From contig CADBEB010000008.1 of assembly GCA_902793605.1 (NCBI GenBank), positions 1-64,000 on the forward strand: a stretch of 64,000 nucleotides of DNA, given 5' to 3'. Source of the DNA: an uncultured Eubacteriales bacterium. GTDB lineage: Bacteria; Bacillota; Clostridia; Christensenellales; Aristaeellaceae. Below, one piece after another: positions 52,412 to 61,055 of this stretch; within the stretch, counting starts at the first letter, position 1; each line of letters begins with the position of its first letter. Position numbers and translations under genes: made by a program. Under the pieces are notes generated by a model. It did not search any database. It saw nothing but the letters and a program-made list of their open reading frames with translations, and was not told the origin of the DNA.

Positions 52412-52432
52412 CAAAGAATTTCAAGGTTTTTT
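52392..52432 (+). promoter_or_regulatory. Inverted repeat across the yceD promoter
   Basis: CCTTGAAA (52392-52399) and TTTCAAGG (52419-52426) are perfect inverted arms, extended inward by ACCTTTTG and CAAAG, so the stem is about 13-14 pairs with a four-base loop. On the plus strand six Ts follow (52427-52432), giving an intrinsic terminator shape directed against ackA. On the minus strand no U tract follows. The element covers the -35 and spacer and could be an operator. Confidence 0.6.
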
Positions 52433-53669
52433 ACTCGTCCCGGACCTTCCCGGTCGTAACCAGGTCGAGCGTGTCCCGCGCGATCATGATCTCTTCGTTT
52501 GTGGGGATCACGCAGACGGTGACCTTGCTGTCGTCCGCTGAGATCACGGCTTCCTGACGGGTCTTGTTCTTTTCGGGATCGATCTTCGCGCCCATGAACT
52601 CCAGCCCGTCAATGACCCGCTCACGCAGATAGGCATTGTTCTCGCCGATGCCGGCCGTGAAGCAGATGATGTCCACGCCGCCCATTGCCGCAGCATAGCT
52701 GCCGATATACTTCTTGATGCCGTAGATCAGCATCTCGCGGGCCAGCTGCGCATCCGGATCGCCCTTGTCGGACAGGTCGTCGATATCGCGGCAGTCGCTG
52801 CTCTTTCCGCTGATCCCCAGCAGGCCGCTCTTCTTGTTCATCATCGTCAGCACTTCATCCACGCTGATCGGATGGCCGACGGGCGTCCCGTCATCGTTCA
52901 GGGGATTGTTGGCGATGAACTGCACCACCGCGGGATCGCAGCTGCCGCAGCGGGTCCCCATCAGCAGGCCTTCCAGAGGCGTCAGGCCCATGGAGGTGTC
53001 CTGGCACTTGCCGTCCATCACAGCGCTCAGGCTGGAGCCGTTGCCCAGGTGGCAGATGATGATCTTCTTACCCTTCGGGCTGACACCGAGGAATTCACAG
53101 ACCCGGCGGCTCACAAATCGGTGGCTCGTTCCGTGGAAGCCGTAGCGGCGCACGTGCAGCTTTTCCTCATACATCTTCGGAACGCCGTACATATAGGCCT
53201 TCGGGGGCATCGTCTGATGGAAAGCCGTATCGAATACCGCCACCTGGGGCGTACCCTTCATGACCTTCTCGCAGGCTTCGATCCCCATGAGGTTGGCCGG
53301 GTTGTGAAGAGGCCCGAGCGGGAAGCAGTCACGGATCGCCTGCTTGGCCGCGTCGTTGACGATAACGGAAGCCGTGAACGCGCTGCCGCCATGCAGTACC
53401 CGGTGACCCACCGCGCCGATCTCATCAGTGCTTTTGATCACGCCGAACTCGGGATCCTGGAGGATCTTAAGCATCAGCTGGGCTGCCGCTTCATGATCCG
53501 GGATTTCCTCGATGATCTCCGTCTTTTTATCTCCGGCGCTGTGCTTCAGCCTGCTGCCATCGATACCGATGCGCTCTACCAGGCCCTTGGCCAGTTCCTT
53601 CTCGCCGTCCATGTCGATCAGCTGGTATTTCAGGGATGAAGAACCCGCGTTCACAACCAGGATTTTCAT
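52431..53669 (-). CDS. ackA: Acetate kinase
   Basis: A 412-residue enzyme of the ASKHA fold that converts acetyl phosphate and ADP into acetate and ATP, the main fermentative ATP step in Clostridia. The N-terminus MKILVVNAGSSSLKYQ and the segments VFDTAFHQTMP, RRYGFHGTSHRFV and CHLGNGSSLSA are diagnostic. An in-frame TTG two codons earlier is less likely than ATG at 53669, which has AAAGGAG 10 bases upstream. No pta gene is adjacent. Confidence 0.97.
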   Translation of the reverse strand: MKILVVNAGSSSLKYQLIDMDGEKELAKGLVERIGIDGSRLKHSAGDKKTEIIEEIPDHEAAAQLMLKILQDPEFGVIKSTDEIGAVGHRVLHGGSAFTASVIVNDAAKQAIRDCFPLGPLHNPANLMGIEACEKVMKGTPQVAVFDTAFHQTMPPKAYMYGVPKMYEEKLHVRRYGFHGTSHRFVSRRVCEFLGVSPKGKKIIICHLGNGSSLSAVMDGKCQDTSMGLTPLEGLLMGTRCGSCDPAVVQFIANNPLNDDGTPVGHPISVDEVLTMMNKKSGLLGISGKSSDCRDIDDLSDKGDPDAQLAREMLIYGIKKYIGSYAAAMGGVDIICFTAGIGENNAYLRERVIDGLEFMGAKIDPEKNKTRQEAVISADDSKVTVCVIPTNEEIMIARDTLDLVTTGKVRDE

Positions 53670-53725
53670 AGTCAAACTTCTCCTTTGTCTTTAATGAGTC
53701 CGCATCGATTATACACGTTTTTGCC

Positions 53726-53754
53726 TTGAAAAGAAACCCCTAAAATGCTACACT
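53726..53754 (+). promoter_or_regulatory. Promoter of tmcAL
   Basis: TTGAAA (53726-53731) and TACACT (53749-53754) with a 17-base spacer and TGC just before the -10. A minus-strand TATAAT (53708-53713) facing ackA lies next to it. Confidence 0.65.
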
Positions 53755-53793
53755 CACCCCATAGCCACCCTTTGAAAAAAGGAGGAATCCCGT

Positions 53794-54963
53794 ATGGCAG
53801 TCCTCGGCATTGTTGCGGAATACGATCCGCTTCACAACGGTCACCTGTATCACCTGAACGAGGCAAAGTCCCTGGTGAAACCGGACCTGACCTATGTCGT
53901 CCTCTCTCCCTGTATGAAGCAGCGCGGAGATCTTCCACTGCTCTCGCCCCTGGACCGGGCGCGTCTCGCACTGGAAGCCGGGGCGGATGCCGTCTTCGCC
54001 CTGCCGGTCCTCTGGACTGTCCGGGATGCGGAGCACTATGCCCTCGGAGCAGTATCGCTCCTTGCCTCTCTCGGCGTGACCCACCTGGCCTTCGGTGCGG
54101 AGACGAACGACCTGCCGCTGCTCAGCAAGGCGGCTAAACTCCTGGAATCCCCGGCCCCGTCTCTCCGGTCCGCCCTGAAGACCGGTCTTTCATCCGGTCT
54201 CGGTTTTCCGGCCGCTCTTTCCCGGGCCGCCGGCGATCTCCTGCAGGGTGCTGAAGCCCTCCTGAGCCGGCCGAACAACATCCTGGCTGTCAGCTATCTC
54301 CGTGCGATCCTGAACGGAAATCTGAAGGTGGAACCCGTCCTGATCCCACGGAGAGGAAATTACCATGCCGCCGGCATTGACCCGGATGCTCCGTCTGCCT
54401 CCGCCCTGCGTGAGGCGCTCCTTCGCGGGAATTACCGGGAGGCCTTTGCCGCCGTTCCGGATCAGACAGCCGGTATCCTCCGCCGGCGTTTTCTGGACCG
54501 GAACATCCCGGACGACCGGACCCTGGACACCATCCTGCTCTACCGCCTCCGTTCCATGACAACGGAGGAGTATGCCAGCCTGCCAGACCTTTCCGAAGGC
54601 CTGGAGAACGCCCTCCGGAATGCCGCCGTTACCGCACGCACCCGGCAGGAGCTCCTGGATGCTGTCTCCTGCTCCCGCTACCCCGCCTCCCGCATCAGCA
54701 GGCTCTGCGCATACGCTCTCCTGCAGGTCAGCCGGAAGGACCTGGCCTCCGTTCCCCTGCCGGAGAACGCCCTGCTGCTGGGGCTGCGAAAGAACCCGGA
54801 CATGACAGCCCGCTGGAAGCAGCTGTCTCTGCCGGTTATCTCTTCCTTCACAGAATGGAAGAAGGCAGCGCATCCCGCAGACCTGCTCGCATGGCGCCTC
54901 TGGGCCCAGTGCTGCCGCCTGCCGGCTACGCTGCCCTTCTCTGAAAAGACAGTTTCCCTGTAA
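53794..54963 (+). CDS. tmcAL: tRNA(Met) cytidine acetate ligase
   Basis: A 389-residue enzyme (YlbM) that uses acetate and ATP to form N4-acetylcytidine at the wobble position of elongator tRNA(Met). The N-terminal nucleotidyltransferase domain has GIVAEYDPLHNGHLYHL, with the HNGH active site (14-17), then AFGAETNDLPLL. The C-terminal part contains RPNNILAVSYLRAI and the FLDRN region for tRNA binding. AAAGGAGG precedes the ATG. It diverges from ackA, whose product makes acetate. Confidence 0.94.
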   Translation: MAVLGIVAEYDPLHNGHLYHLNEAKSLVKPDLTYVVLSPCMKQRGDLPLLSPLDRARLALEAGADAVFALPVLWTVRDAEHYALGAVSLLASLGVTHLAFGAETNDLPLLSKAAKLLESPAPSLRSALKTGLSSGLGFPAALSRAAGDLLQGAEALLSRPNNILAVSYLRAILNGNLKVEPVLIPRRGNYHAAGIDPDAPSASALREALLRGNYREAFAAVPDQTAGILRRRFLDRNIPDDRTLDTILLYRLRSMTTEEYASLPDLSEGLENALRNAAVTARTRQELLDAVSCSRYPASRISRLCAYALLQVSRKDLASVPLPENALLLGLRKNPDMTARWKQLSLPVISSFTEWKKAAHPADLLAWRLWAQCCRLPATLPFSEKTVSL

Positions 54964-54969
54964 TGATAT

Positions 54970-54994
54970 TCACCGGGCTGTTCAGGCCCGGTGA
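54970..54994. terminator. Hairpin between convergent tmcAL and phosphodiesterase genes
   Basis: A nine-base-pair stem (TCACCGGGC at 54970-54978, GCCCGGTGA at 54986-54994) lies in the 18-base gap and the 3' end of the convergent gene. U tracts are poor on both sides, so termination is uncertain. Confidence 0.45.
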
Positions 54995-55518
54995 TACGTT
55001 TCTCCGTCCAGTTTTTTCCAGATAAACATCCCGTCTTCCAGCATCATGTATCCCCGCTCGCTGCCTTCCTTCGGAATGGAAACGGAGCCGGGATTATAGT
55101 AAAGGTAACGGCCTTTGTCCTCCCATGCCGGTACATGTGTATGCCCGCACAGCAGGATATCTCCCTGCTTAAGGGGCGGCAGCTGCATGGGATTGTACAG
55201 GTGCCCGTGCGTCGCAAAGATCGTATGGCCGTCCGTTTCGATCAGCGCATAATCCGCCATGACCGGAAACGTAAGCACCATCTGGTCCACTTCCGTGTCG
55301 CAGTTGCCCCGTACGCACAGCGGCGCGTCTGCCAGACCGTTCAGCAGGGCGATGACTGCTTTCGGATCATATTCCTCCGGCAGGTCGTTCCTCGGCCCGT
55401 GGTACAGGATATCCCCCAGGAGCAGGAGCCGCTCAGCGCGTTCCTTTTCAAAGGCTTCCAGCATCTTCCTGCAGCAGGAGGCGGATCCGTGGATATCCGA
55501 TGCGATCATCAGCCTCAT
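54982..55518 (-). CDS. YfcE/MJ0936-type metallophosphodiesterase
   Basis: A 178-residue calcineurin-like phosphoesterase. The dimetal motifs are in order: SDIHGS (8-13), GDILYHGPRN, RGNCD, THGHLYNP and GHTHVPA. Homologues hydrolyse phosphodiesters with manganese; the physiological substrate is not settled. The stop of the gene lies inside a hairpin. It follows the FAD protein gene by three bases. Confidence 0.93.
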   Translation of the reverse strand: MRLMIASDIHGSASCCRKMLEAFEKERAERLLLLGDILYHGPRNDLPEEYDPKAVIALLNGLADAPLCVRGNCDTEVDQMVLTFPVMADYALIETDGHTIFATHGHLYNPMQLPPLKQGDILLCGHTHVPAWEDKGRYLYYNPGSVSIPKEGSERGYMMLEDGMFIWKKLDGETYHRA

Positions 55519-55521
55519 CCG

Positions 55522-56895
55522 TCATACCCCCAGGATCTTCCTCGCCACGTGCACCCCGCTGGCGCTGGCATGGCTGAGGCTGTGGGTCACGCCGCTGCCG
55601 TCGCCGATCACATACAGGCCAGGATACTGCGTCTCAAGGTTTTCATCCAGTTCCACTTCCATGTTGTAGAACTTGACCTCAACGCCGTAGAGCAGCGTAT
55701 CGTCGTTGGCTGTTCCGGGAGCGATCTTGTCAAGTGCGTAGATCATCTCGATGATGCCGTCCAGGATCCGCTTGGGAATCACCAGGCTCAGGTCTCCCGG
55801 TGTCGCGGTCAGTGTCGGTGTGACAAAGGAATCAGCGATCCGTCCGGGCGTACTGCGGCGGCCGCGGACCAGGTCACCGAAACGCTGCACGATCACGCCG
55901 CCTCCCAGCATATTGCTCAGCCGTGCGATGGACTCGCCGTAACCGTTGGAATCCTTGAAGGGCTCCGAAAAATGCTTGCTGACCAGCAAAGCAAAATTGG
56001 TGTTTTCCGTATGTTTCGCCGGATCCTCATAGCTATGGCCGTTTACCGTCACGATCCCGTTCGTGTTCTCGCTGACGACTGCGCCATGCGGGTTCATACA
56101 GAAGGTTCGCACAAGATCCTCGAACTTCTCCGTCCGGTAGACGATCTTGCTCTCATACAGCTCATCGGTCAGATGGCTGAACACGACTGCCGGAAGCTCC
56201 ACCCTCACGCCGATATCGACCCGGTTGCTCTTGGTCGGGATCCGCATTTCCCGGCAAATCCCCTCCATCCATTTGCTGCCGCTCCGGCCGACCGAGATCA
56301 CGCATTGCGAAGATGTGAAAACGCTTCCGTCCTCCAGCGTCACGGTGTATCCGTTTTCCATCCGGGAAACGTCTTTTACCGGTGTGCCGAAATGGAAATC
56401 CACCTTGTCTTTCAGTTCCTGGTAAATGTTGCTGAGTACGACGTAATTGATATCCGTTCCCAGGTGGCGCACCTGTGCGTCCAGCAGATGCAAGCCGTTC
56501 TGCAGGCAGGTTTTCCGGATCTGCGTGTTCGCAGTGGAGTAAAGCTTTGTTGCTTCGCCGCCGTACTTCAGGTTGATCTCATCCACATAGCGCATCAGCT
56601 CGAGCGCCCGGGGCTTCCCCACATGCTCATGGAGGCTCCCGCCGAAATCATTGGTGATGTTGTATTTCCCGTCGGAGAATGCACCGGCGCCGCCGAACCC
56701 GCTCATGATCGAGCAGGTTTTGCACCGTATGCAGCTCCTGATCTTTTCCCCGTCGATCGGGCATTTGCGTTTATCCAGCGGATTTCCCAGTTCGAACACG
56801 CCGACCTTCATCGGTTTCCTGGCTCTGCTGGTCAGTTCATAGGCTGTGAAGATCCCTCCGGGTCCTGCCCCGATGATCAGAACATCATAATCCAT
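55522..56895 (-). CDS. COG2509-type FAD-dependent dehydrogenase
   Basis: A 457-residue flavoprotein with an N-terminal dinucleotide motif GAGPGGIFTAYEL (9-21) and a C-terminal FAD segment YVIGDGSGVTHSLSHA. Cysteines 45, 55, 58 and 61 lie in KCPIDGEKIRSCIRCKTC, just before GFGGAGAFSDGKYN; this is a conserved family block that might hold metal or undergo redox. The reaction is unknown. The frame extends to 57024, but the ATG at 56895 is the only start just before the dinucleotide fold and has GGA about 6 bases upstream. Confidence 0.9.
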   Translation of the reverse strand: MDYDVLIIGAGPGGIFTAYELTSRARKPMKVGVFELGNPLDKRKCPIDGEKIRSCIRCKTCSIMSGFGGAGAFSDGKYNITNDFGGSLHEHVGKPRALELMRYVDEINLKYGGEATKLYSTANTQIRKTCLQNGLHLLDAQVRHLGTDINYVVLSNIYQELKDKVDFHFGTPVKDVSRMENGYTVTLEDGSVFTSSQCVISVGRSGSKWMEGICREMRIPTKSNRVDIGVRVELPAVVFSHLTDELYESKIVYRTEKFEDLVRTFCMNPHGAVVSENTNGIVTVNGHSYEDPAKHTENTNFALLVSKHFSEPFKDSNGYGESIARLSNMLGGGVIVQRFGDLVRGRRSTPGRIADSFVTPTLTATPGDLSLVIPKRILDGIIEMIYALDKIAPGTANDDTLLYGVEVKFYNMEVELDENLETQYPGLYVIGDGSGVTHSLSHASASGVHVARKILGV

Positions 56896-56974
56896 TTTTG
56901 TTCCATTCTTTCTGCCTGCAGTGACTGTTTTCCCCTTCGCAGGGCCTGCGCAGAAGCGTCTGCAGACGTTGTTG

Positions 56975-56983
56975 ATTATAGCA
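56975..56983 (-). promoter_or_regulatory. Extended -10 promoter of the COG2509 gene
   Basis: Minus-strand TGCTATAAT (-10 at 56975-56980) about 80 bases before the ATG. The -35 region (TTTTCT) is poor. The leader contains a perfect palindrome CGTCTGCAGACG. Confidence 0.6.
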
Positions 56984-57051
56984 TTGAAACATAAAAAAGA
57001 AAAGGTTTTTCGGAATTGTTTCATTTTGTTGTCAAAATTGCGAATTTCCTC

Positions 57052-57080
57052 TTTCGTCTTTTTGCTTTCTATAGTATAAT
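57052..57080 (+). promoter_or_regulatory. Candidate promoter of the LCP gene
   Basis: Perfect TATAAT (57075-57080) with weak TTTCGT (57052-57057) at 17 bases. Together with the minus-strand promoter it fills the 227-base intergenic region, in which I see no other gene. Confidence 0.45.
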
Positions 57081-57122
57081 TAAGGTTGAATCCTTAGTTT
57101 TGTCAAAGGAGTGTTTGCACCC

Positions 57123-58346
57123 ATGCGGAAACTCTTCTGTCTTCTCCTTGTACTGGTTCTCCTGCCCTTTGCCTGTGGCGGGGCGGAAGAAGCTGTCGAT
57201 GCGGAACATGAGGCCGTAGCAGAGCCTGCTGTCACTGAACAGCCTGCTGCTCCTGCGGCAACCGATTCGCCGGAACCGCAGGTGACCCTGACGCCGGAGG
57301 AATGGGCCAACGCGAGGGTGCCTTACAAGCGGATGCCTGAACCGATCAGGATCGTCCCTTATGATGAGCTTCCTCCGGTGGTGGAAGGGCAGCATCACTA
57401 CCTCCTCCTTTGCATCGACCAGTGGAGCCGGGATCCCCGCCCCGCAGGGTCCAAACCGCCGACGGGTTACGGCGGCCGCAGGCGCGATATGTACGGCAAT
57501 ACGGACGGAATCGTCCTGGTCACCCTGGATACCCGGGCTCACCGGATTATGCTGACTTCCTTTATCCGCGACGCGATCATCCAGAAAAGCACTTCCACCG
57601 GGGATGACGAGAAGTTCGGCCGGATCAACTATGTCTACAACGATTACGGGCCTGAGGAGCTCTGCAAAATCATCAGTGAGCACATCGGCGTCCGGATCGA
57701 GAAATATATTCTTTTCACTTTCAAGCAGATCGCCAATATCGTCGATTATCTCGGCGGTGTCGACATCGAGCTGACTGATGCCGAGATCAACGCACTTCAG
57801 TATACCGTCCTCCGTGGCACGGTCACAGGCCCTGACGGAAAGGACCTGCAGGATAAGGGAACCCACCCTGCCGGCGTTTATTCCTTCAGAACCACGCCCT
57901 GGGCGGAAGCGCAGAACGCGAAAACCGATGCAAAGGTGATCAAGCGGACCGGCGGCTGCTCAGCCGTCCTCTACATGCGGATCCGTAAATTCGGCGGCGG
58001 CGGCGACTTTATGCGTACGCAGCGCGCTCGCACGGTTCTGAGCCTTCTGGCAGACAAGTGCCGCGAAATGACCTGGGATGACGCGAAAGCGCTTGCAAAC
58101 AACATTCTCGAAAACAACAACATGACCAATATGAACCTCGATGACATGCTTCAGGCGGCCGAGCAGGCCTACAGCCTGAAGGAATGCACGATGGAGGAGC
58201 TGAGGATCCCCGTGGATGGCGCCGTCCGCGCGATCAACCATGCCAACATGATGGCCCAGGAAGTCAACTGGCCCGTCTGCCGCGAAGCGATGTACGATTT
58301 CCTGCAGAACAGCTGGCTGGTTATGGATGATGACGACGACGATTAA
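57123..58346 (+). CDS. LytR-CpsA-Psr (LCP) family protein
   Basis: A 407-residue exported protein. A signal or anchor segment (about 1-18) and an Ala/Glu/Pro-rich linker (21-60) precede the LCP domain (about 90-340) with HYLLLCIDQWSRD, MYGNTDGIVLVTLDTRA and IMLTSFIRDAII. LCP enzymes transfer undecaprenyl-linked glycopolymers to peptidoglycan or process them. The C-terminus is six consecutive Asp residues. The ATG at 57123 follows AAAGGAG by 11 bases; a GTG four codons earlier is unlikely. It is the first of three envelope-type genes. Confidence 0.9.
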   Translation: MRKLFCLLLVLVLLPFACGGAEEAVDAEHEAVAEPAVTEQPAAPAATDSPEPQVTLTPEEWANARVPYKRMPEPIRIVPYDELPPVVEGQHHYLLLCIDQWSRDPRPAGSKPPTGYGGRRRDMYGNTDGIVLVTLDTRAHRIMLTSFIRDAIIQKSTSTGDDEKFGRINYVYNDYGPEELCKIISEHIGVRIEKYILFTFKQIANIVDYLGGVDIELTDAEINALQYTVLRGTVTGPDGKDLQDKGTHPAGVYSFRTTPWAEAQNAKTDAKVIKRTGGCSAVLYMRIRKFGGGGDFMRTQRARTVLSLLADKCREMTWDDAKALANNILENNNMTNMNLDDMLQAAEQAYSLKECTMEELRIPVDGAVRAINHANMMAQEVNWPVCREAMYDFLQNSWLVMDDDDDD

Positions 58347-58439
58347 CAGGCGCCGGCTTTTCAGGAACATCCCCGAAAAAACACATTGGCAAAGATTCAG
58401 GGGTTCCTAATGCCTTAAGTTTAACGATTCACCGAAGGA

Positions 58440-58465
58440 GCGCAAGGGCGACTGAAAGCCCTCGC
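58440..58465 (+). promoter_or_regulatory. Hairpin between Shine-Dalgarno and start codon of the zinc-ribbon gene
   Basis: GAAGGAG (58434-58440) lies 34 bases before the ATG at 58475. Between them AGGGC (58445-58449) and GCCCT (58458-58462), with flanking GCG and CGC, form a hairpin that could bring the two together. Only a weak GAG (58467-58469) lies closer. Confidence 0.45.
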
Positions 58466-58474
58466 AGAGCAGCC

Positions 58475-60274
58475 ATGAAGTGTCCCGAATGCGGTCAATG
58501 GAACCGTGCTTCCATGCCTCACTGCACAAAATGCGGTACTCCGCTGAATATTGACGAAGCATCCCGCCTTGCCTGGAAGGATTCTCTCCGGGATGGCGGA
58601 GCTTCCACAAAATACCTTCGGGCAGATGAATTCGGGCAGATTGATGCAACGCCTGAAGCGCGCGATGCGCTTGCAGGCGAAATGCAGGAGCTGAAAAAAC
58701 GCAAAAAGGAAGGCGCAGAACGCCAGAGCCGGCTGAGCCGCAATTCTGCCGCAAAAACCGATAGCGAAGTCATTGTCACCGAGGAACTGCTGCCCCAGAC
58801 CCGCCGTTCCCGGCAGGAAACCGCCCCGATCAGCGCCGTCCGGGTACAGCCGAACTCCCGGGACGACCAAGTCCGACGCATCGAATCCGAGAACAGGCAT
58901 CGGGTCCGTTATATGAATGAGAACGGAGCCTTTGCCGAAAGCCGGACCTATGATCCGCCGCTTTCCGGCGGATATCACGAAGGTACCGGTTCCTGGCACC
59001 TTGCCGGTCCCCTTCCCTCTTCGGCCCAGATCCGGCCGGAGAAAAAGCACGGTTTCCTGAAGTTCCTTGTGGTCCTGGTCGTCATCGCAGGCCTCGGTGC
59101 CGGCGGATACTTCGGATATCAGTACTATGTTTCCCACCAGAAGCCCGCTGTCAATCAGAGCGCGATCGTGACCGCATCCATGATGGATGATATGGCTGCC
59201 CATACCATCCTGATCCCCGGAGAGGAAGGCACCACGATCTATATCCGCGAACTGCATTCCAGCTATGTGGTGGTGGACGGGTTTGCCACCGTGGAAGTCG
59301 CCGACCATACCTGGTACGACAACCTGGAAGGAACGCTGGAGGAAACGATGGACGTCACGCTGACGCCATTCCTGAAGGCGTCTTCCGGCCGTCAGACTCC
59401 CCTGGATCCGATCGTTTATCCGATCACGATCCCTATCAGTCCGATCAAACTGGAAACCCCCGAAGCGCTCCGGACGACGGTATCCACCACCATGGCCGCC
59501 ATCAAGATCGTCGTACGCCCCGGTTCCCGGGTCACCGTCAACGACGTGGATTGCAGTGACACTGTCTCCTCCGACACCGGTGAGATGAGCTACAACGCGA
59601 CAGTCCAGCCGATCGGTGATAATGTGTTCAATATCGTCGTCCGTTCCCAGTACTGCCGGGAGAACTCAATCTCTGTCGTCCTGTACCGCGAACCGCAGGA
59701 GATCCCGCTGGATCTCGCCGTCGGGACCTACGGAACGACGGACCAGAAGATCATGAAGGTTACCGCGACCACGCTGCCGGGAGCCAAGGTGGAAGTGACC
59801 ACTCCCCATGCCGACCTGAATATCACGGAACTGGATTCCACCGGCAAATTTACCTTCAACGCGATCTTCGACAAGATCGGGGACAACACGATCAGCATCA
59901 GTTCTTCCTACCCCGGCATGAGGACTTCCGTAGTCAACCACGTGGTTTACTATCTGCCGCCCGCCTCCGAGTATACGAGCAAAGCCTGGCCTCTCTCCGC
60001 AGACGGATACAGCGAGCTCCTGAGCAACATGCCAGTCCGGATTGCCAACTCGCAGGTCTATGTAGTCAAGGGCGTCGTGCAATATTCCGTGTCCGAAAAG
60101 CCGCAGATGGTCGTGATCAACACGAGTGATGACGGCAAATCCCAGCCGGTGCTCGTACAGAATTATACAAAGATCCACTGGGAGGTCGGCACATATTACC
60201 GGATCTATGCCGACGCGTTCAACACCTACAACAGCATGCCATGGCTCAATGCCCGCTATACCTACAGGAAATAA
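58475..60274 (+). CDS. Membrane protein: N-terminal zinc ribbon, one TM, extracellular Ig-like repeats
   Basis: A 599-residue protein with a zinc ribbon at its start (Cys3, Cys6, Cys17, Cys20 in CPECGQWN and HCTKCG). A cytoplasmic charged linker (30-192) and one helix (about 194-214, GFLKFLVVLVVIAGLGAGG) follow. The extracellular part (220-599) contains beta-sandwich-like units (for example AIKIVVRPGSRVTVNDVDC and KVTATTLPGAKVEVTTP). Zinc-ribbon/TM/extracytoplasmic proteins occur in Firmicutes as envelope sensors. The function is unknown. It starts 128 bases after the LCP gene, and the next gene follows closely, so this looks like an envelope operon. Confidence 0.85.
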   Translation: MKCPECGQWNRASMPHCTKCGTPLNIDEASRLAWKDSLRDGGASTKYLRADEFGQIDATPEARDALAGEMQELKKRKKEGAERQSRLSRNSAAKTDSEVIVTEELLPQTRRSRQETAPISAVRVQPNSRDDQVRRIESENRHRVRYMNENGAFAESRTYDPPLSGGYHEGTGSWHLAGPLPSSAQIRPEKKHGFLKFLVVLVVIAGLGAGGYFGYQYYVSHQKPAVNQSAIVTASMMDDMAAHTILIPGEEGTTIYIRELHSSYVVVDGFATVEVADHTWYDNLEGTLEETMDVTLTPFLKASSGRQTPLDPIVYPITIPISPIKLETPEALRTTVSTTMAAIKIVVRPGSRVTVNDVDCSDTVSSDTGEMSYNATVQPIGDNVFNIVVRSQYCRENSISVVLYREPQEIPLDLAVGTYGTTDQKIMKVTATTLPGAKVEVTTPHADLNITELDSTGKFTFNAIFDKIGDNTISISSSYPGMRTSVVNHVVYYLPPASEYTSKAWPLSADGYSELLSNMPVRIANSQVYVVKGVVQYSVSEKPQMVVINTSDDGKSQPVLVQNYTKIHWEVGTYYRIYADAFNTYNSMPWLNARYTYRK

Positions 60275-60293
60275 ACATCCAAAGGAGTCCGAC

Positions 60294-61028
60294 ATGAAAC
60301 GCTTACTTCCGGTCCTGCTCATCCTCTGCCTGTTCACTGCGGCTGCCTTCGCCGATCCCCTTCCCCTGCTGGACGATTATGTCGGCGAGGTCGTGCAGCC
60401 TCTTGATGAGAACGATCCCTCCGCGGGAAAGTTCGAGTTTTCCTACCGTTATCCCCACGTGGATGAGGAAGCGGAAGGCGGCGCCGAGATCAATGCTTTC
60501 TATGACGAACTGGTGACCTATACCGACAGCTTTACCATCCCCATGAACGAGGATTCGGACAGCTCCACGGTCATCACCTATTCGGTCACCTGCAATAATG
60601 ATGACTATTTCTCCGTTCTCGTGCATACCGTCATGTCCTCACCCGAACAATCCTCGGAGCACTGGGAAGGCCATGTCTTTTCCCGGAAAAACGGAAGCCC
60701 GGGTCAGACCTGGACGCTTCCGCGCCTGCTCGGCACACTGAAACAGGGCGAAAACGACTCATGGCTGCAGGACCGGCAGACCGAAAAAGCCGATGCGATT
60801 GTGGTGGACCTGGTCTGGGACCTGATCGAAGACAATGAGGATAATATAGATTATTTCCCTGAGTTTACAAAGGAAGACCTCTCACACGTCTTCTTTCCGG
60901 AGGAAAACTTCTACCTGGATGAGACCGGAAATCCTGTCTTTTATATCCAGCCCGGTATCGCTGCCCCGGAGACAGCCGGTCTCCTGACCTATTCCATTTC
61001 CCTCGAAGACATTCTGGATGAATTATAA
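60294..61028 (+). CDS. Secreted DUF3298/RsiV-like protein
   Basis: A 244-residue exported protein with signal peptide MKRLLPVLLILCLFTAAAFA. The C-terminal segment (about 200-244) NFYLDETGNPVFYIQPGIA and GLLTYSISLEDIL matches the DUF3298 pattern found in RsiV-type anti-sigma ectodomains and PdaC deacetylase regulatory parts. Here there is no transmembrane or sigma-binding part, so it is a free or lipid-independent secreted protein. The frame opens at 60126 inside the upstream gene, but the ATG at 60294 with AAAGGAG at 7-8 bases is the start. Confidence 0.8.
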   Translation: MKRLLPVLLILCLFTAAAFADPLPLLDDYVGEVVQPLDENDPSAGKFEFSYRYPHVDEEAEGGAEINAFYDELVTYTDSFTIPMNEDSDSSTVITYSVTCNNDDYFSVLVHTVMSSPEQSSEHWEGHVFSRKNGSPGQTWTLPRLLGTLKQGENDSWLQDRQTEKADAIVVDLVWDLIEDNEDNIDYFPEFTKEDLSHVFFPEENFYLDETGNPVFYIQPGIAAPETAGLLTYSISLEDILDEL

Positions 61029-61055
61029 GCTTTTAACAGAATACAGGAAAAAACC

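Noticed and set aside
58361-58408. Possible terminator after the LCP gene
   Set aside because: AGGAAC and GGTTCCT arms pair imperfectly across a long loop and no U tract follows.
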